Shown: positions 58,052-64,000 of the stretch, in pieces
Layout of the letters: the number at the start of each line of letters is the position of its first letter
How positions within the stretch are numbered: the first letter of the stretch is position 1
Assembly: GCA_018366035.1 (NCBI GenBank)
Contig: JAGZIW010000001.1
Span: 1-64,000 of the forward strand
Source of the DNA: Butyricicoccus pullicaecorum
GTDB taxonomy: Bacteria; Bacillota; Clostridia; Oscillospirales; Butyricicoccaceae
Direction: 5' to 3'
DNA length: 64,000 nt
The notes under the pieces: generated by a model
The model's database searches: none
Seen by the model: only the letters and a program-made list of their open reading frames with translations
Told to the model about the DNA's origin: nothing
Translations under genes and position numbers: made by a program

Positions 58052-58918
58052 ATGGGACTTTGTGATATACAAGAGATCAAAGCGATTTTAGGCAGACATG
58101 GATTTCATTTTTCTAAGTCTCTTGGACAAAACTTCCTGACAGAGCAGTGGGTGCCCGATCAGATTGCCGAGTCATGCGGGGTCGATGCAGCTTCCTGTGT
58201 GTTGGAGGTTGGTCCGGGAATGGGTTGTTTGACAGTTGAGCTTTCTAAGCGCGCTGAAAAGGTAGTTTCCATTGAAATTGACCGCACCCTGTTCCCTGTG
58301 CTTTCTGAAACACTTGCGGATTGCCCCAACACAGAGGTCGTAGAGGGAGATGTGCTCAAAACAGATCTCAAGGCTTTGTGTGCGCAGAAATTCTCTGGAA
58401 GGACTGTTTATGCCTGTGCCAATCTTCCCTATTATATTACAACACCTGCAATTGCTGCCCTGTTGGATAGTGGAGCGTTCGCAGGTATTACAATCATGGT
58501 ACAGAAGGAGGTGGCAGAGCGTATCTGTGCACCGGCCGGAACAGGAGATGCCTCTGCATTTTCCATCTACATTCAGTACCATGCCCAAGCGGAATACCTG
58601 TTTGATGTTCCGCGTGACTGCTTTGTGCCTCAGCCTAAGGTGGATTCCGCAGTTATCCGTCTCACACCGCTGCCAGAACCTGCGGTACAAGTTTCAAATG
58701 AAAATTTATTTTTTGACATTGTACACGCTGCATTTAATCAGCGCAGAAAGACGCTGGTGAATGCAATGGGCGCTTTATTTGGAAGCAAGCTGAATAAGGA
58801 GGAGCTTACAAAGCTCGTGACAGACTGTGGATTGGACGCGAGAATACGTGGAGAGCGTCTGACACTTTCAGATTATGCAAAGCTTACCGATGCGGTCAAT
58901 ATATATCTGCATCAGTAA
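58052..58918 (+). CDS. rsmA: 16S rRNA (adenine 1518/1519-N6)-dimethyltransferase
   Basis: 288 residues. SAM-binding motif VLEVGPGMGCLT near 49-60, the catalytic NLPYY motif near 123, and FFDIVHAAFNQRRKTL in the C-terminal domain. KsgA/RsmA dimethylates two adjacent adenines in helix 45 late in 30S assembly. AAGGAGA lies before the ATG. A plus-strand terminator for it lies downstream, inside the opposing gene (59079-59109). Confidence 0.96.
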   Translation: MGLCDIQEIKAILGRHGFHFSKSLGQNFLTEQWVPDQIAESCGVDAASCVLEVGPGMGCLTVELSKRAEKVVSIEIDRTLFPVLSETLADCPNTEVVEGDVLKTDLKALCAQKFSGRTVYACANLPYYITTPAIAALLDSGAFAGITIMVQKEVAERICAPAGTGDASAFSIYIQYHAQAEYLFDVPRDCFVPQPKVDSAVIRLTPLPEPAVQVSNENLFFDIVHAAFNQRRKTLVNAMGALFGSKLNKEELTKLVTDCGLDARIRGERLTLSDYAKLTDAVNIYLHQ

Positions 58919-58921
58919 GAA

Positions 58922-59173
58922 TCAGACACCGAGCAGCAGAAGGATACCAATGATGATTAGCAGATCGGTATCCACAATGTTGCCGTCAGAGAGCAAAAAC
59001 CAAATGACAGCAAAGGCAATGAGGGTATCCATATCAAGCTTGAGGTTACCAAGCTTGCCGGACAGCAGTTGTCCTAAGCCGCCGCCATGTATGGCGGCGG
59101 TTGTTTTTTCTGGTGTGGAAATATTCGGGGAAATCGCAGTTTGATCCATATCCTCCAAATACTCATTGTACAT
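58922..59173 (-). CDS. Small protein with C-terminal hydrophobic helices, unknown
   Basis: 83 residues. Acidic N-terminus, a Gly-rich middle (IHGGGLGQLLSGKLGNLKLD) and two adjacent hydrophobic stretches (TLIAFAVIWFLLS and LLIIIGILLLLGV) separated by DGNIVDTD. AAGGAGG with 9-base spacing supports ATG 59173 over the GTG at 59179. Last gene of a three-gene unit; it overlaps the gene before it by 11 bases. Unknown function. The Gly-rich part is encoded by a hairpin acting as terminator on the other strand. Confidence 0.6.
   Translation of the reverse strand: MYNEYLEDMDQTAISPNISTPEKTTAAIHGGGLGQLLSGKLGNLKLDMDTLIAFAVIWFLLSDGNIVDTDLLIIIGILLLLGV
59079..59109 (+). terminator. Terminator of rsmA, inside an opposing gene
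   Basis: Perfect 9-bp GC-rich stem CCGCCGCCA/TGGCGGCGG, TGTA loop, then TTGTTTTTT on the plus strand, within the coding sequence of the minus-strand gene 58922-59173. Confidence 0.75.
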
Positions 59174-59522
59174 ATTCACTGTCCTCCTTTGGTGTGTTTA
59201 TGAGAGCAGTTGCCATGCGTGCGAGCGATACCAGACGCATTCCATGGTCGATTTGCTGTGCAACTGTTTCACCAACAAAGGGTTTTATGGCATTGAGAAG
59301 GGCACGCTTTTGGGGATCAACAGCATTTTGCCCACCCTGTGCAATGCGGCTTAGCAGAGGCATTGCACGCTGCATGAGATCGGCAGAAGGATCATAATCA
59401 GTGGTTTGTGATATTCCTTGATTTTGAGCGTTGTCACTGCCCAGCAAGGCACCGACTGCTCCCAGTGCCTGTTCGAGTGCTTTTGGGTCGTTGAGCAGTG
59501 CAGAGATTCCGCTTGTATCCAT
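59163..59522 (-). CDS. Small helical protein of unknown function
   Basis: 119 residues, soluble, rich in Ala, Leu and Gln: MDTSGISALLNDPKALEQAL, then a variable Asn/Gln/Ser/Thr segment (residues 30-45), then helices (MQRAMPLLSRIAQGGQNAVDPQKRALLNAI). Middle gene of the three-gene unit; GGGAG upstream. Not recognised. Confidence 0.6.
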   Translation of the reverse strand: MDTSGISALLNDPKALEQALGAVGALLGSDNAQNQGISQTTDYDPSADLMQRAMPLLSRIAQGGQNAVDPQKRALLNAIKPFVGETVAQQIDHGMRLVSLARMATALINTPKEDSEYVQ

Positions 59523-59546
59523 TGTCTCATATCTCCCTTCCGAGAC

Positions 59547-59810
59547 CTATTGCCTCAACATGGAGCGCAGACGCGCGGCAAGTGCTGCGCCTTCTGGTGT
59601 GCATAAAATTTCCTGTATTGCCTGCCGCGCGGCAGCTTGATCCCCGCGGCCCGCTGCCTGTGCAGCTTGTGCAATACGTGATTCTGTTTGAGAACTGATG
59701 CCTTGTGACAGCGATTTTCCTTCACTGCTCTGTAAAAATTGTAAGATCCCGTTGAGACGGGGATCGTTTTGCAGATTCAGCTGATTTAGGATTCGTTCAA
59801 GTTCGGTCAT
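59547..59810 (-). CDS. Small helical protein of unknown function
   Basis: 87 residues: MTELERILNQLNLQNDPRL, then SQTESRIAQAAQAAGRGDQAAARQAI and a C-terminal GAALAARLRSMLR helix. Soluble, Ala/Gln-rich. GGGAGG supports ATG 59810 over an upstream start at 59831. First gene of the unit. Not recognised; the Ala/Gln/Leu style matches the next gene. Confidence 0.6.
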   Translation of the reverse strand: MTELERILNQLNLQNDPRLNGILQFLQSSEGKSLSQGISSQTESRIAQAAQAAGRGDQAAARQAIQEILCTPEGAALAARLRSMLRQ

Positions 59811-59882
59811 AGTATTTTCCTCCCTGCGCAAAATCTTTCAATACCAGTCTATGCAGGCACTTGCAAAAATGTGCGGAAAGAC

Positions 59883-59911
59883 TTTACAGTCACTTAAAAA
59901 TCGTGTATAGT
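59883..59911 (+). promoter_or_regulatory. Promoter of the phosphoesterase-coaX unit
   Basis: TTTACA, 17-bp spacer, TATAGT, 33 bases before the start. Confidence 0.65.
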
Positions 59912-59944
59912 GTAGCGTAGATTGTGGAGACAGGAGGAAGCCAG

Positions 59945-60478
59945 ATGCGCGTGCTGGTGTGCTCGGACTCTCATGGGCGGCTGCTTGATTTATATGATGC
60001 AGTCGAGCGGGAGACTCCGGAGGCAGTCATTCATTTAGGTGATTATTATGGAGATGCGTGTGAGCTGCGGTATAGCTATCCTGACTTGCCGGTTTATGCA
60101 GTGGCTGGAAATAATGACTGGGACTGTGATGCGCCGTGGAATCAGGTGATTACGCTGGAGGGCGTTCGAATCTATCTGACGCATGGACACCATGAGGGCG
60201 TATCATTTTCTTCTTGTGGGCATATGGTGCAGCGCACACAGGAAAACGCCTGTCAGCTTGGCTTATTCGGACATACCCATATTGTTTATCAGGGTAAGCA
60301 CGCAGGCATGATGATACTGAACCCGGGCTCGATCAGCCTGCCGCGGCAGGGAGACGCTTCCTATGCCATGTTATCTTTGGCAGCTGGACATGTTGTGGAA
60401 ATAGCGCTGCGTGATACAGAGGGTAATCTGTGGAATCCGGAAAAGAGAAGGAAACAAAAAAGAACAGGGTGGTTTTAA
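59945..60478 (+). CDS. YfcE/MJ0936 family metallophosphoesterase
   Basis: 177 residues. Two-metal phosphodiesterase signature: CSDSHGR (6-12), HLGDYYGD near 34, GNNDWD near 56, LTHGHHEG near 78 and GHTH near 107. Hydrolyses phosphodiesters in vitro; physiological substrate unknown. AGGAGG decides ATG 59945. 4 bases before coaX. Confidence 0.9.
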   Translation: MRVLVCSDSHGRLLDLYDAVERETPEAVIHLGDYYGDACELRYSYPDLPVYAVAGNNDWDCDAPWNQVITLEGVRIYLTHGHHEGVSFSSCGHMVQRTQENACQLGLFGHTHIVYQGKHAGMMILNPGSISLPRQGDASYAMLSLAAGHVVEIALRDTEGNLWNPEKRRKQKRTGWF

Positions 60479-60482
60479 CAAG

Positions 60483-61307
60483 ATGCTTTTGACCATTGAT
60501 GTGGGGAATACCAACACGGTATTTGGCTTGTATGAAGGAACAGAAATGCGTGGTTCGTTCCGCATTTCAACCAATGCGTCCTCGACTTCGGACGAAATCG
60601 GCATGATGATCATGCAGTATTATCATTTTCGCGGCTATGATGCGAAGGAAACGGAGGCAGTCATCATTGCTTCGGTTGTGCCGCCGGTCATGTATTCACT
60701 GACGAACGCAATCCGCAAATACTTTGGGATAAATCCGGTAATTGTTGGGGAGGACGTTGATGTAGGCATGGAGAATCACTACATCAATCCCCGTGAGGTT
60801 GGCATAGATCGTCTGGTCAATGCAGTTGCTGCAACGAAAAAATATGGTGCGCCGCTCATCATTGTGGATATTGGCACAGCAATTACATTTGATTGTATCG
60901 ACAGGGAGGGGGCTTATGTAGGCGGTGCCATTTTCCCGGGCATCAAGATTGCAATGGAAGCTCTGTTTATGAAGGCCTCCAAGCTGCCGCGTGTCGATAT
61001 TGTGCGTACAGAAACCGCAATTGGACGTACAACTGTACATTCTATGCAGTCTGGAGCGGTGCGTGGATATGTTGGCGCGCTGACAGGGATTATTTTGGAC
61101 ATGAAGCAGGAACTCGCTGGTGAGGTTCAGGTAATTGCGACAGGCGGTATGGGGCGCATGATGGCAGAGCACTGCGAACTGATTGATGCAGTGGAACCCA
61201 ACTTGACATTGGAAGGCTTGCGCCAGATCTATGAGAAGAACAAGCAGTTTTTTGAGGATCGCAGATTTGCAGGCTGCGGCGTAGTGGAAGCAACAGAAGA
61301 AGGGTAA
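60483..61307 (+). CDS. coaX: Type III pantothenate kinase
   Basis: 274 residues. First step of coenzyme A synthesis, not feedback-inhibited in type III enzymes. ASKHA-fold motifs: LTIDVGNTNT (3-12), REVGIDRLVNAVAA near 106, VDIGTAITFD near 130, and GGMGR near 219. The ribosome binding site (AGGGTGG) is weak, and the gene starts 4 bases after the phosphoesterase stop, so coupling is likely. Confidence 0.95.
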   Translation: MLLTIDVGNTNTVFGLYEGTEMRGSFRISTNASSTSDEIGMMIMQYYHFRGYDAKETEAVIIASVVPPVMYSLTNAIRKYFGINPVIVGEDVDVGMENHYINPREVGIDRLVNAVAATKKYGAPLIIVDIGTAITFDCIDREGAYVGGAIFPGIKIAMEALFMKASKLPRVDIVRTETAIGRTTVHSMQSGAVRGYVGALTGIILDMKQELAGEVQVIATGGMGRMMAEHCELIDAVEPNLTLEGLRQIYEKNKQFFEDRRFAGCGVVEATEEG

Positions 61308-61320
61308 CGATAAGGCTTGG

Positions 61321-61357
61321 AAAGCATGGTATTTTTATACTGTGCTTTCTTTTTTGA
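61321..61357 (+). terminator. Terminator after coaX
   Basis: Stem AAAGCATGGTAT/ATACTGTGCTTT with a short T loop, then CTTTTTT. Confidence 0.8.
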
Positions 61358-61679
61358 ATTTTAGGTTATTTTGATATGCGGAAATAGGAAGGGTATTTTG
61401 ATAGAGATTGGCACTGTGCGGGAATAAATTCAATATATAGTAGACAACTCTTGCGAAAAACGCCCGATTATGTAGAAAAAGGGAGAAACAATGCTGGGGA
61501 AATCTCCAAAAAAAAAGCGTTTGTAAGTTTGATAAACGTATAAAATGACAAAATTGTAAAAAGTATATGAATCATAGTTGCATTTCAGGTTAAATATGCA
61601 ATAATCATAGTAGAAGAACTGATACCATCTCTGCACAATACAGCTGTGCAGGACGTGAAAAGCCAAGGAGGAAGAAGGC
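61358..61679. other. Intergenic region before glyA, no gene
   Basis: About 320 AT-rich bases. I see no gene and no recognisable THF, SAM or glycine riboswitch. A small hairpin (CTGCACA/TGTGCAG) lies at 61632-61652 in the presumed leader. No clear -35/-10 pair stands out. Confidence 0.5.
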
Positions 61680-62930
61680 ATGTTGCTGAATGACGCGATG
61701 AATTTAGTAAGCAAGTTTGATCCTGAAGTGGGAGCAATGATCCGTCGGGAATATGATCGGCAGGTATGCAACATTGAGCTGATTGCATCAGAAAATATTG
61801 TCAGCGAGGCGGTACTCGCAGCAATGGGCTCGGTGCTAACAAACAAGTATGCAGAGGGATATCCGGGTAAGCGCTATTATGGTGGCTGCGAATGTGTAGA
61901 TGAAGTGGAAAACCTTGCAATTGCGCGTATTTGTAAGTTGTTTGGTGCACAATATGCAAACGTACAGCCGCATTCAGGCGCACAGGCAAATATGGCTGTC
62001 TATCAGGCACTGTGCCAGACGGGGGATACAGTGCTGGGCATGAGCCTTGACAATGGCGGTCATCTGACCCATGGCTCTCCGGTCAATCAGTCCGGTTTGC
62101 TCTATCGAATCATTCCTTATGGCGTAGATGAGGAAGGCAGAATCGACTACGAGGCATTGCGTATTTTGGCTGAAAAGGAAAAGCCGCGTATGATCATCGC
62201 AGGTGCTTCTGCTTATCCGCGTGCAATCGATTTTGAAAAATTTGCTGAGATTGCGCACAGTGTTGGCGCATATCTCTTTGTAGACATGGCACATATTGCG
62301 GGCCTTGTGGCAGCAGGTCTGCATCAGAATCCGGTTCCTTATGCAGATGTTGTTACAACGACAACACATAAAACACTGCGCGGTCCCCGCGGCGGTGTGA
62401 TTTTGACAAATGATGAAGAAATTGCAAAGAAGGTAAACAAAGCAATTTTCCCGGGTACACAGGGCGGTCCGCTGATGCATGTGATTGCAGCAAAGGCGGT
62501 TTGTTTTGGCGAAGCATTGCAGCCGGAGTTTAAGGCATATCAGATTCGTGTGCGCAACAATGCACGTGTGCTTGCACAAGCACTTCAAAAGGAAGGCTTT
62601 GACTTGGTTTCGGGCGGTACAGACAATCATTTGGCACTCATTGATTTGCGTAAGGCTGGTGTGACCGGTAAGGAACTGCAGCGCCGTCTTGATGAAGTGT
62701 ATATTACTGCAAATAAGAATGCGATTCCAAACGACCCACAAGGTCCGTTCATTACTTCGGGTATGCGTGTCGGAACGCCGGCGGTTACAACACGCGGTTT
62801 CGGTGAGCCTGAAATGGTACGCATTGCACAGTTTATCTGGCAGGCAGCTACTGATTTTGACGCTAAGGCAGATGAGATTCGTAAGAGTGTGCGGGAAATG
62901 GTCGCACAGTTCCCAATTTATCGCGTATAA
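61680..62930 (+). CDS. glyA: Serine hydroxymethyltransferase
   Basis: 416 residues, full length. PLP enzyme converting serine and THF to glycine and methylene-THF. SENIVSEAV near 39, the GKRYYGGCE substrate loop near 62, and the PLP lysine (about Lys231) in TTTTHKTLRGPRGG. AAGGAGG lies 8 bases before the ATG. Single-gene unit. Confidence 0.97.
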   Translation: MLLNDAMNLVSKFDPEVGAMIRREYDRQVCNIELIASENIVSEAVLAAMGSVLTNKYAEGYPGKRYYGGCECVDEVENLAIARICKLFGAQYANVQPHSGAQANMAVYQALCQTGDTVLGMSLDNGGHLTHGSPVNQSGLLYRIIPYGVDEEGRIDYEALRILAEKEKPRMIIAGASAYPRAIDFEKFAEIAHSVGAYLFVDMAHIAGLVAAGLHQNPVPYADVVTTTTHKTLRGPRGGVILTNDEEIAKKVNKAIFPGTQGGPLMHVIAAKAVCFGEALQPEFKAYQIRVRNNARVLAQALQKEGFDLVSGGTDNHLALIDLRKAGVTGKELQRRLDEVYITANKNAIPNDPQGPFITSGMRVGTPAVTTRGFGEPEMVRIAQFIWQAATDFDAKADEIRKSVREMVAQFPIYRV

Positions 62931-62983
62931 TAAAATTTTAGATTCAATTCAGTAAACAGCATTGACTTGGCAATGAAAAGCGA

Positions 62984-63027
62984 AACTGCACCCAACAGGG
63001 ATATATCCCTGTTGGGTGCAGTTTTTT
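62984..63027 (+). terminator. Terminator of glyA
   Basis: 18-bp perfect stem AACTGCACCCAACAGGGA with its complement, then TTTTTT. Confidence 0.95.
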
Positions 63028-63166
63028 GCAGGCAATAGGAAAAGCAAGGAATCAAAGTATTTTCAGGAAAAAGCATGGCAGGAAAGCTCTGATTTTGAAG
63101 ATAGAAAAAATATGGTGATATTTATAGTAAAAAATGAGTATTTATTGATGTACTCGAGAAAGGTAC

Positions 63167-63195
63167 TTGCACCAAAAACAGGAAGGTAGTAAACT
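63167..63195 (+). promoter_or_regulatory. Probable promoter of pgi
   Basis: TTGCAC, 17-bp spacer, TAAACT, about 80 bases before the start. The rest of 63028-63273 shows nothing else. Confidence 0.45.
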
Positions 63196-63273
63196 AGAAC
63201 TATAGGCAAGCCAGAGTAATTATGCTGGGTAAAAAGAAGTAAAAAGAGTAAAACAAGATGAGGTGTATTTCAT

Positions 63274-64000
63274 ATGTCTATGGAATTAAAGCTGACAGGA
63301 CTTAAGGATTTTGTTCGCCCGTGGGAGCTGTCCTGTATGGCACCGCTGGTTGAAACCTCCACACAGATGCTGGAGAATAAAACAGCTGCTGGAAACGATT
63401 TTCTGGGCTGGGTAGATTTGCCCAACGACTATGATAAAGACGAGTTTGCACGAATCGAAAAGGCTGCAAAGAAGATTCAGGACAACAGCGAGGTTCTGAT
63501 TGTTATTGGTATTGGTGGTTCTTATCTGGGTGCCCGTGCAGCGATTGAATTTGTAAAGGGTCAGTTTTATAATGGGGTTCGTCCAGAGGGAATCCCTGAA
63601 ATCTACTTTGTGGGCAACAATATTTCCTCGGGCTATCTGTCTGACATTATTCGTATCATTGGCGACCGTGATTTTTCGGTCAATGTCATTTCCAAGTCTG
63701 GTAAAACAACCGAGCCTGCGATTGCTTTCCGTGTATTCAAGAAGATGGTAGAAGAGAAGTATGGCAAGGCTGGTGCAAAGGAGCGTATCTTTGCAACCAC
63801 GGATAAGGCACAGGGCGCACTCAAGGGACTTGCAGATGCAGAGGGATATGAGACCTTTGTGGTTCCCGACGATGTTGGCGGACGTTTCTCGGTGCTGACT
63901 GCGGTAGGCTTGCTGCCAATGGCGGTTGCTGGTCTGGATCTTGGACAGGTCATGAAGGGCGCACAGGACGCGCTGCGTGATTTTAAGGCAAAAGACAACA
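63274..64000 (+). CDS. pgi: Glucose-6-phosphate isomerase, N-terminal part (runs off window)
   Basis: The first 242 codons are present with no stop before the window end. Interconverts glucose 6-phosphate and fructose 6-phosphate. Sugar-phosphate site motifs are visible: VIGIGGSYLGARAA near 76-89, SKSGKTTEPA near 140-149 (the usual SKSGTTTE with Lys in place of a Thr), and DDVGGRFSVLTAVGLLP near 200. GAGGTG 8 bases before ATG 63274; a second ATG at 63280 is possible. Confidence 0.95.
   Translation, partial: MSMELKLTGLKDFVRPWELSCMAPLVETSTQMLENKTAAGNDFLGWVDLPNDYDKDEFARIEKAAKKIQDNSEVLIVIGIGGSYLGARAAIEFVKGQFYNGVRPEGIPEIYFVGNNISSGYLSDIIRIIGDRDFSVNVISKSGKTTEPAIAFRVFKKMVEEKYGKAGAKERIFATTDKAQGALKGLADAEGYETFVVPDDVGGRFSVLTAVGLLPMAVAGLDLGQVMKGAQDALRDFKAKDN

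Noticed and set aside
61358..61679. THF or glycine riboswitch before glyA
   Set aside because: No match to the conserved cores by eye; only a small CTGCACA/TGTGCAG hairpin is seen. A covariance-model search would be needed to exclude a divergent form.
1..64000. CRISPR arrays, insertion sequences, prophage
   Set aside because: No regularly spaced repeats, transposases, integrases or phage structural genes were found on either strand.

Overview
The window reads as an ordinary chromosomal stretch of an endospore-forming Firmicute of the class Clostridia. Support comes from the yabP-yabQ-divIC sporulation/division cluster, a SpoVB-type flippase, HemZ, a PyrR-type pyr operon, strong AAGGAGG ribosome binding sites, sigma-A promoters with 17-18 bp spacers, and many T-tailed terminators. 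Codon use is mid-GC. A gut Oscillospirales-like organism is my best guess, from overall style only. I see no phage, insertion sequence, CRISPR array or plasmid genes.

Layout. 1-2,050: 3' end of a 5S rRNA (tail of an rrn operon), tRNA-Arg(CCG), a YitT-type membrane protein, a small acidic protein and tRNA-Gln(CTG). 2,100-6,420: DUF1015 protein, HAD phosphatase, thiM, a short formate/nitrite-type channel and a small Ala/Gly-rich protein. 6,580-12,630: pyrR-pyrF-carA-carB behind a terminator/antiterminator leader. 12,767-18,903: TraX-like membrane protein, a secreted protein with two tandem MTA/SAH-nucleosidase-like modules, then pyrK-pyrD and a histidine phosphatase-GNAT fusion. 19,093-20,393 (minus): an XRE regulator/membrane protein pair and ruvX. 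20,591-24,320: rpmG-secE-nusG-rplK-rplA and rplJ-rplL, with L1-type and L10-type leader RNAs. 24,359-27,700: pyrE, a cystine-type symporter behind a five-Cys leader peptide and terminator, and a second XRE/membrane pair. 27,860-31,853: a second tRNA-Gln(CTG), typA, ridA, and a DUF4364-DUF2262 pair. 32,031-39,110: GNAT, radC, uvrB, an EFR1-type flavodoxin/ferredoxin and uvrA. 39,110-40,710: an AT-rich patch with unknown membrane and secreted proteins. 40,791-53,840: recJ-relA-dtd-MBL hydrolase-hemZ-nucleoside kinase-zinc ribbon, then SpoVB-like-mazG-HU-rqcP and yabP-yabQ-divIC-S1 protein. 54,059-64,000: amidohydrolase with fumarate hydratase alpha, hpf, a VanW protein, rsmA, a three-gene operon of unknown small proteins, yfcE-like phosphoesterase-coaX, glyA and the start of pgi.

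How the genes work together. Pyrimidine synthesis is split into three transcription units (pyrR-F-carAB, pyrK-D, pyrE); pyrB and pyrC lie elsewhere. The translation genes are controlled through leader RNAs. A DNA repair block (radC-uvrB-uvrA) and a stringent-response/tRNA-quality block (relA-dtd, recJ, rqcP, hpf) are also present. The most interesting signals are the Cys-rich leader peptide/attenuator before the symporter, the secreted tandem nucleosidase whose two modules both carry Asn where the catalytic Asp is expected, and one operator motif shared by two unlinked XRE/membrane-protein pairs.
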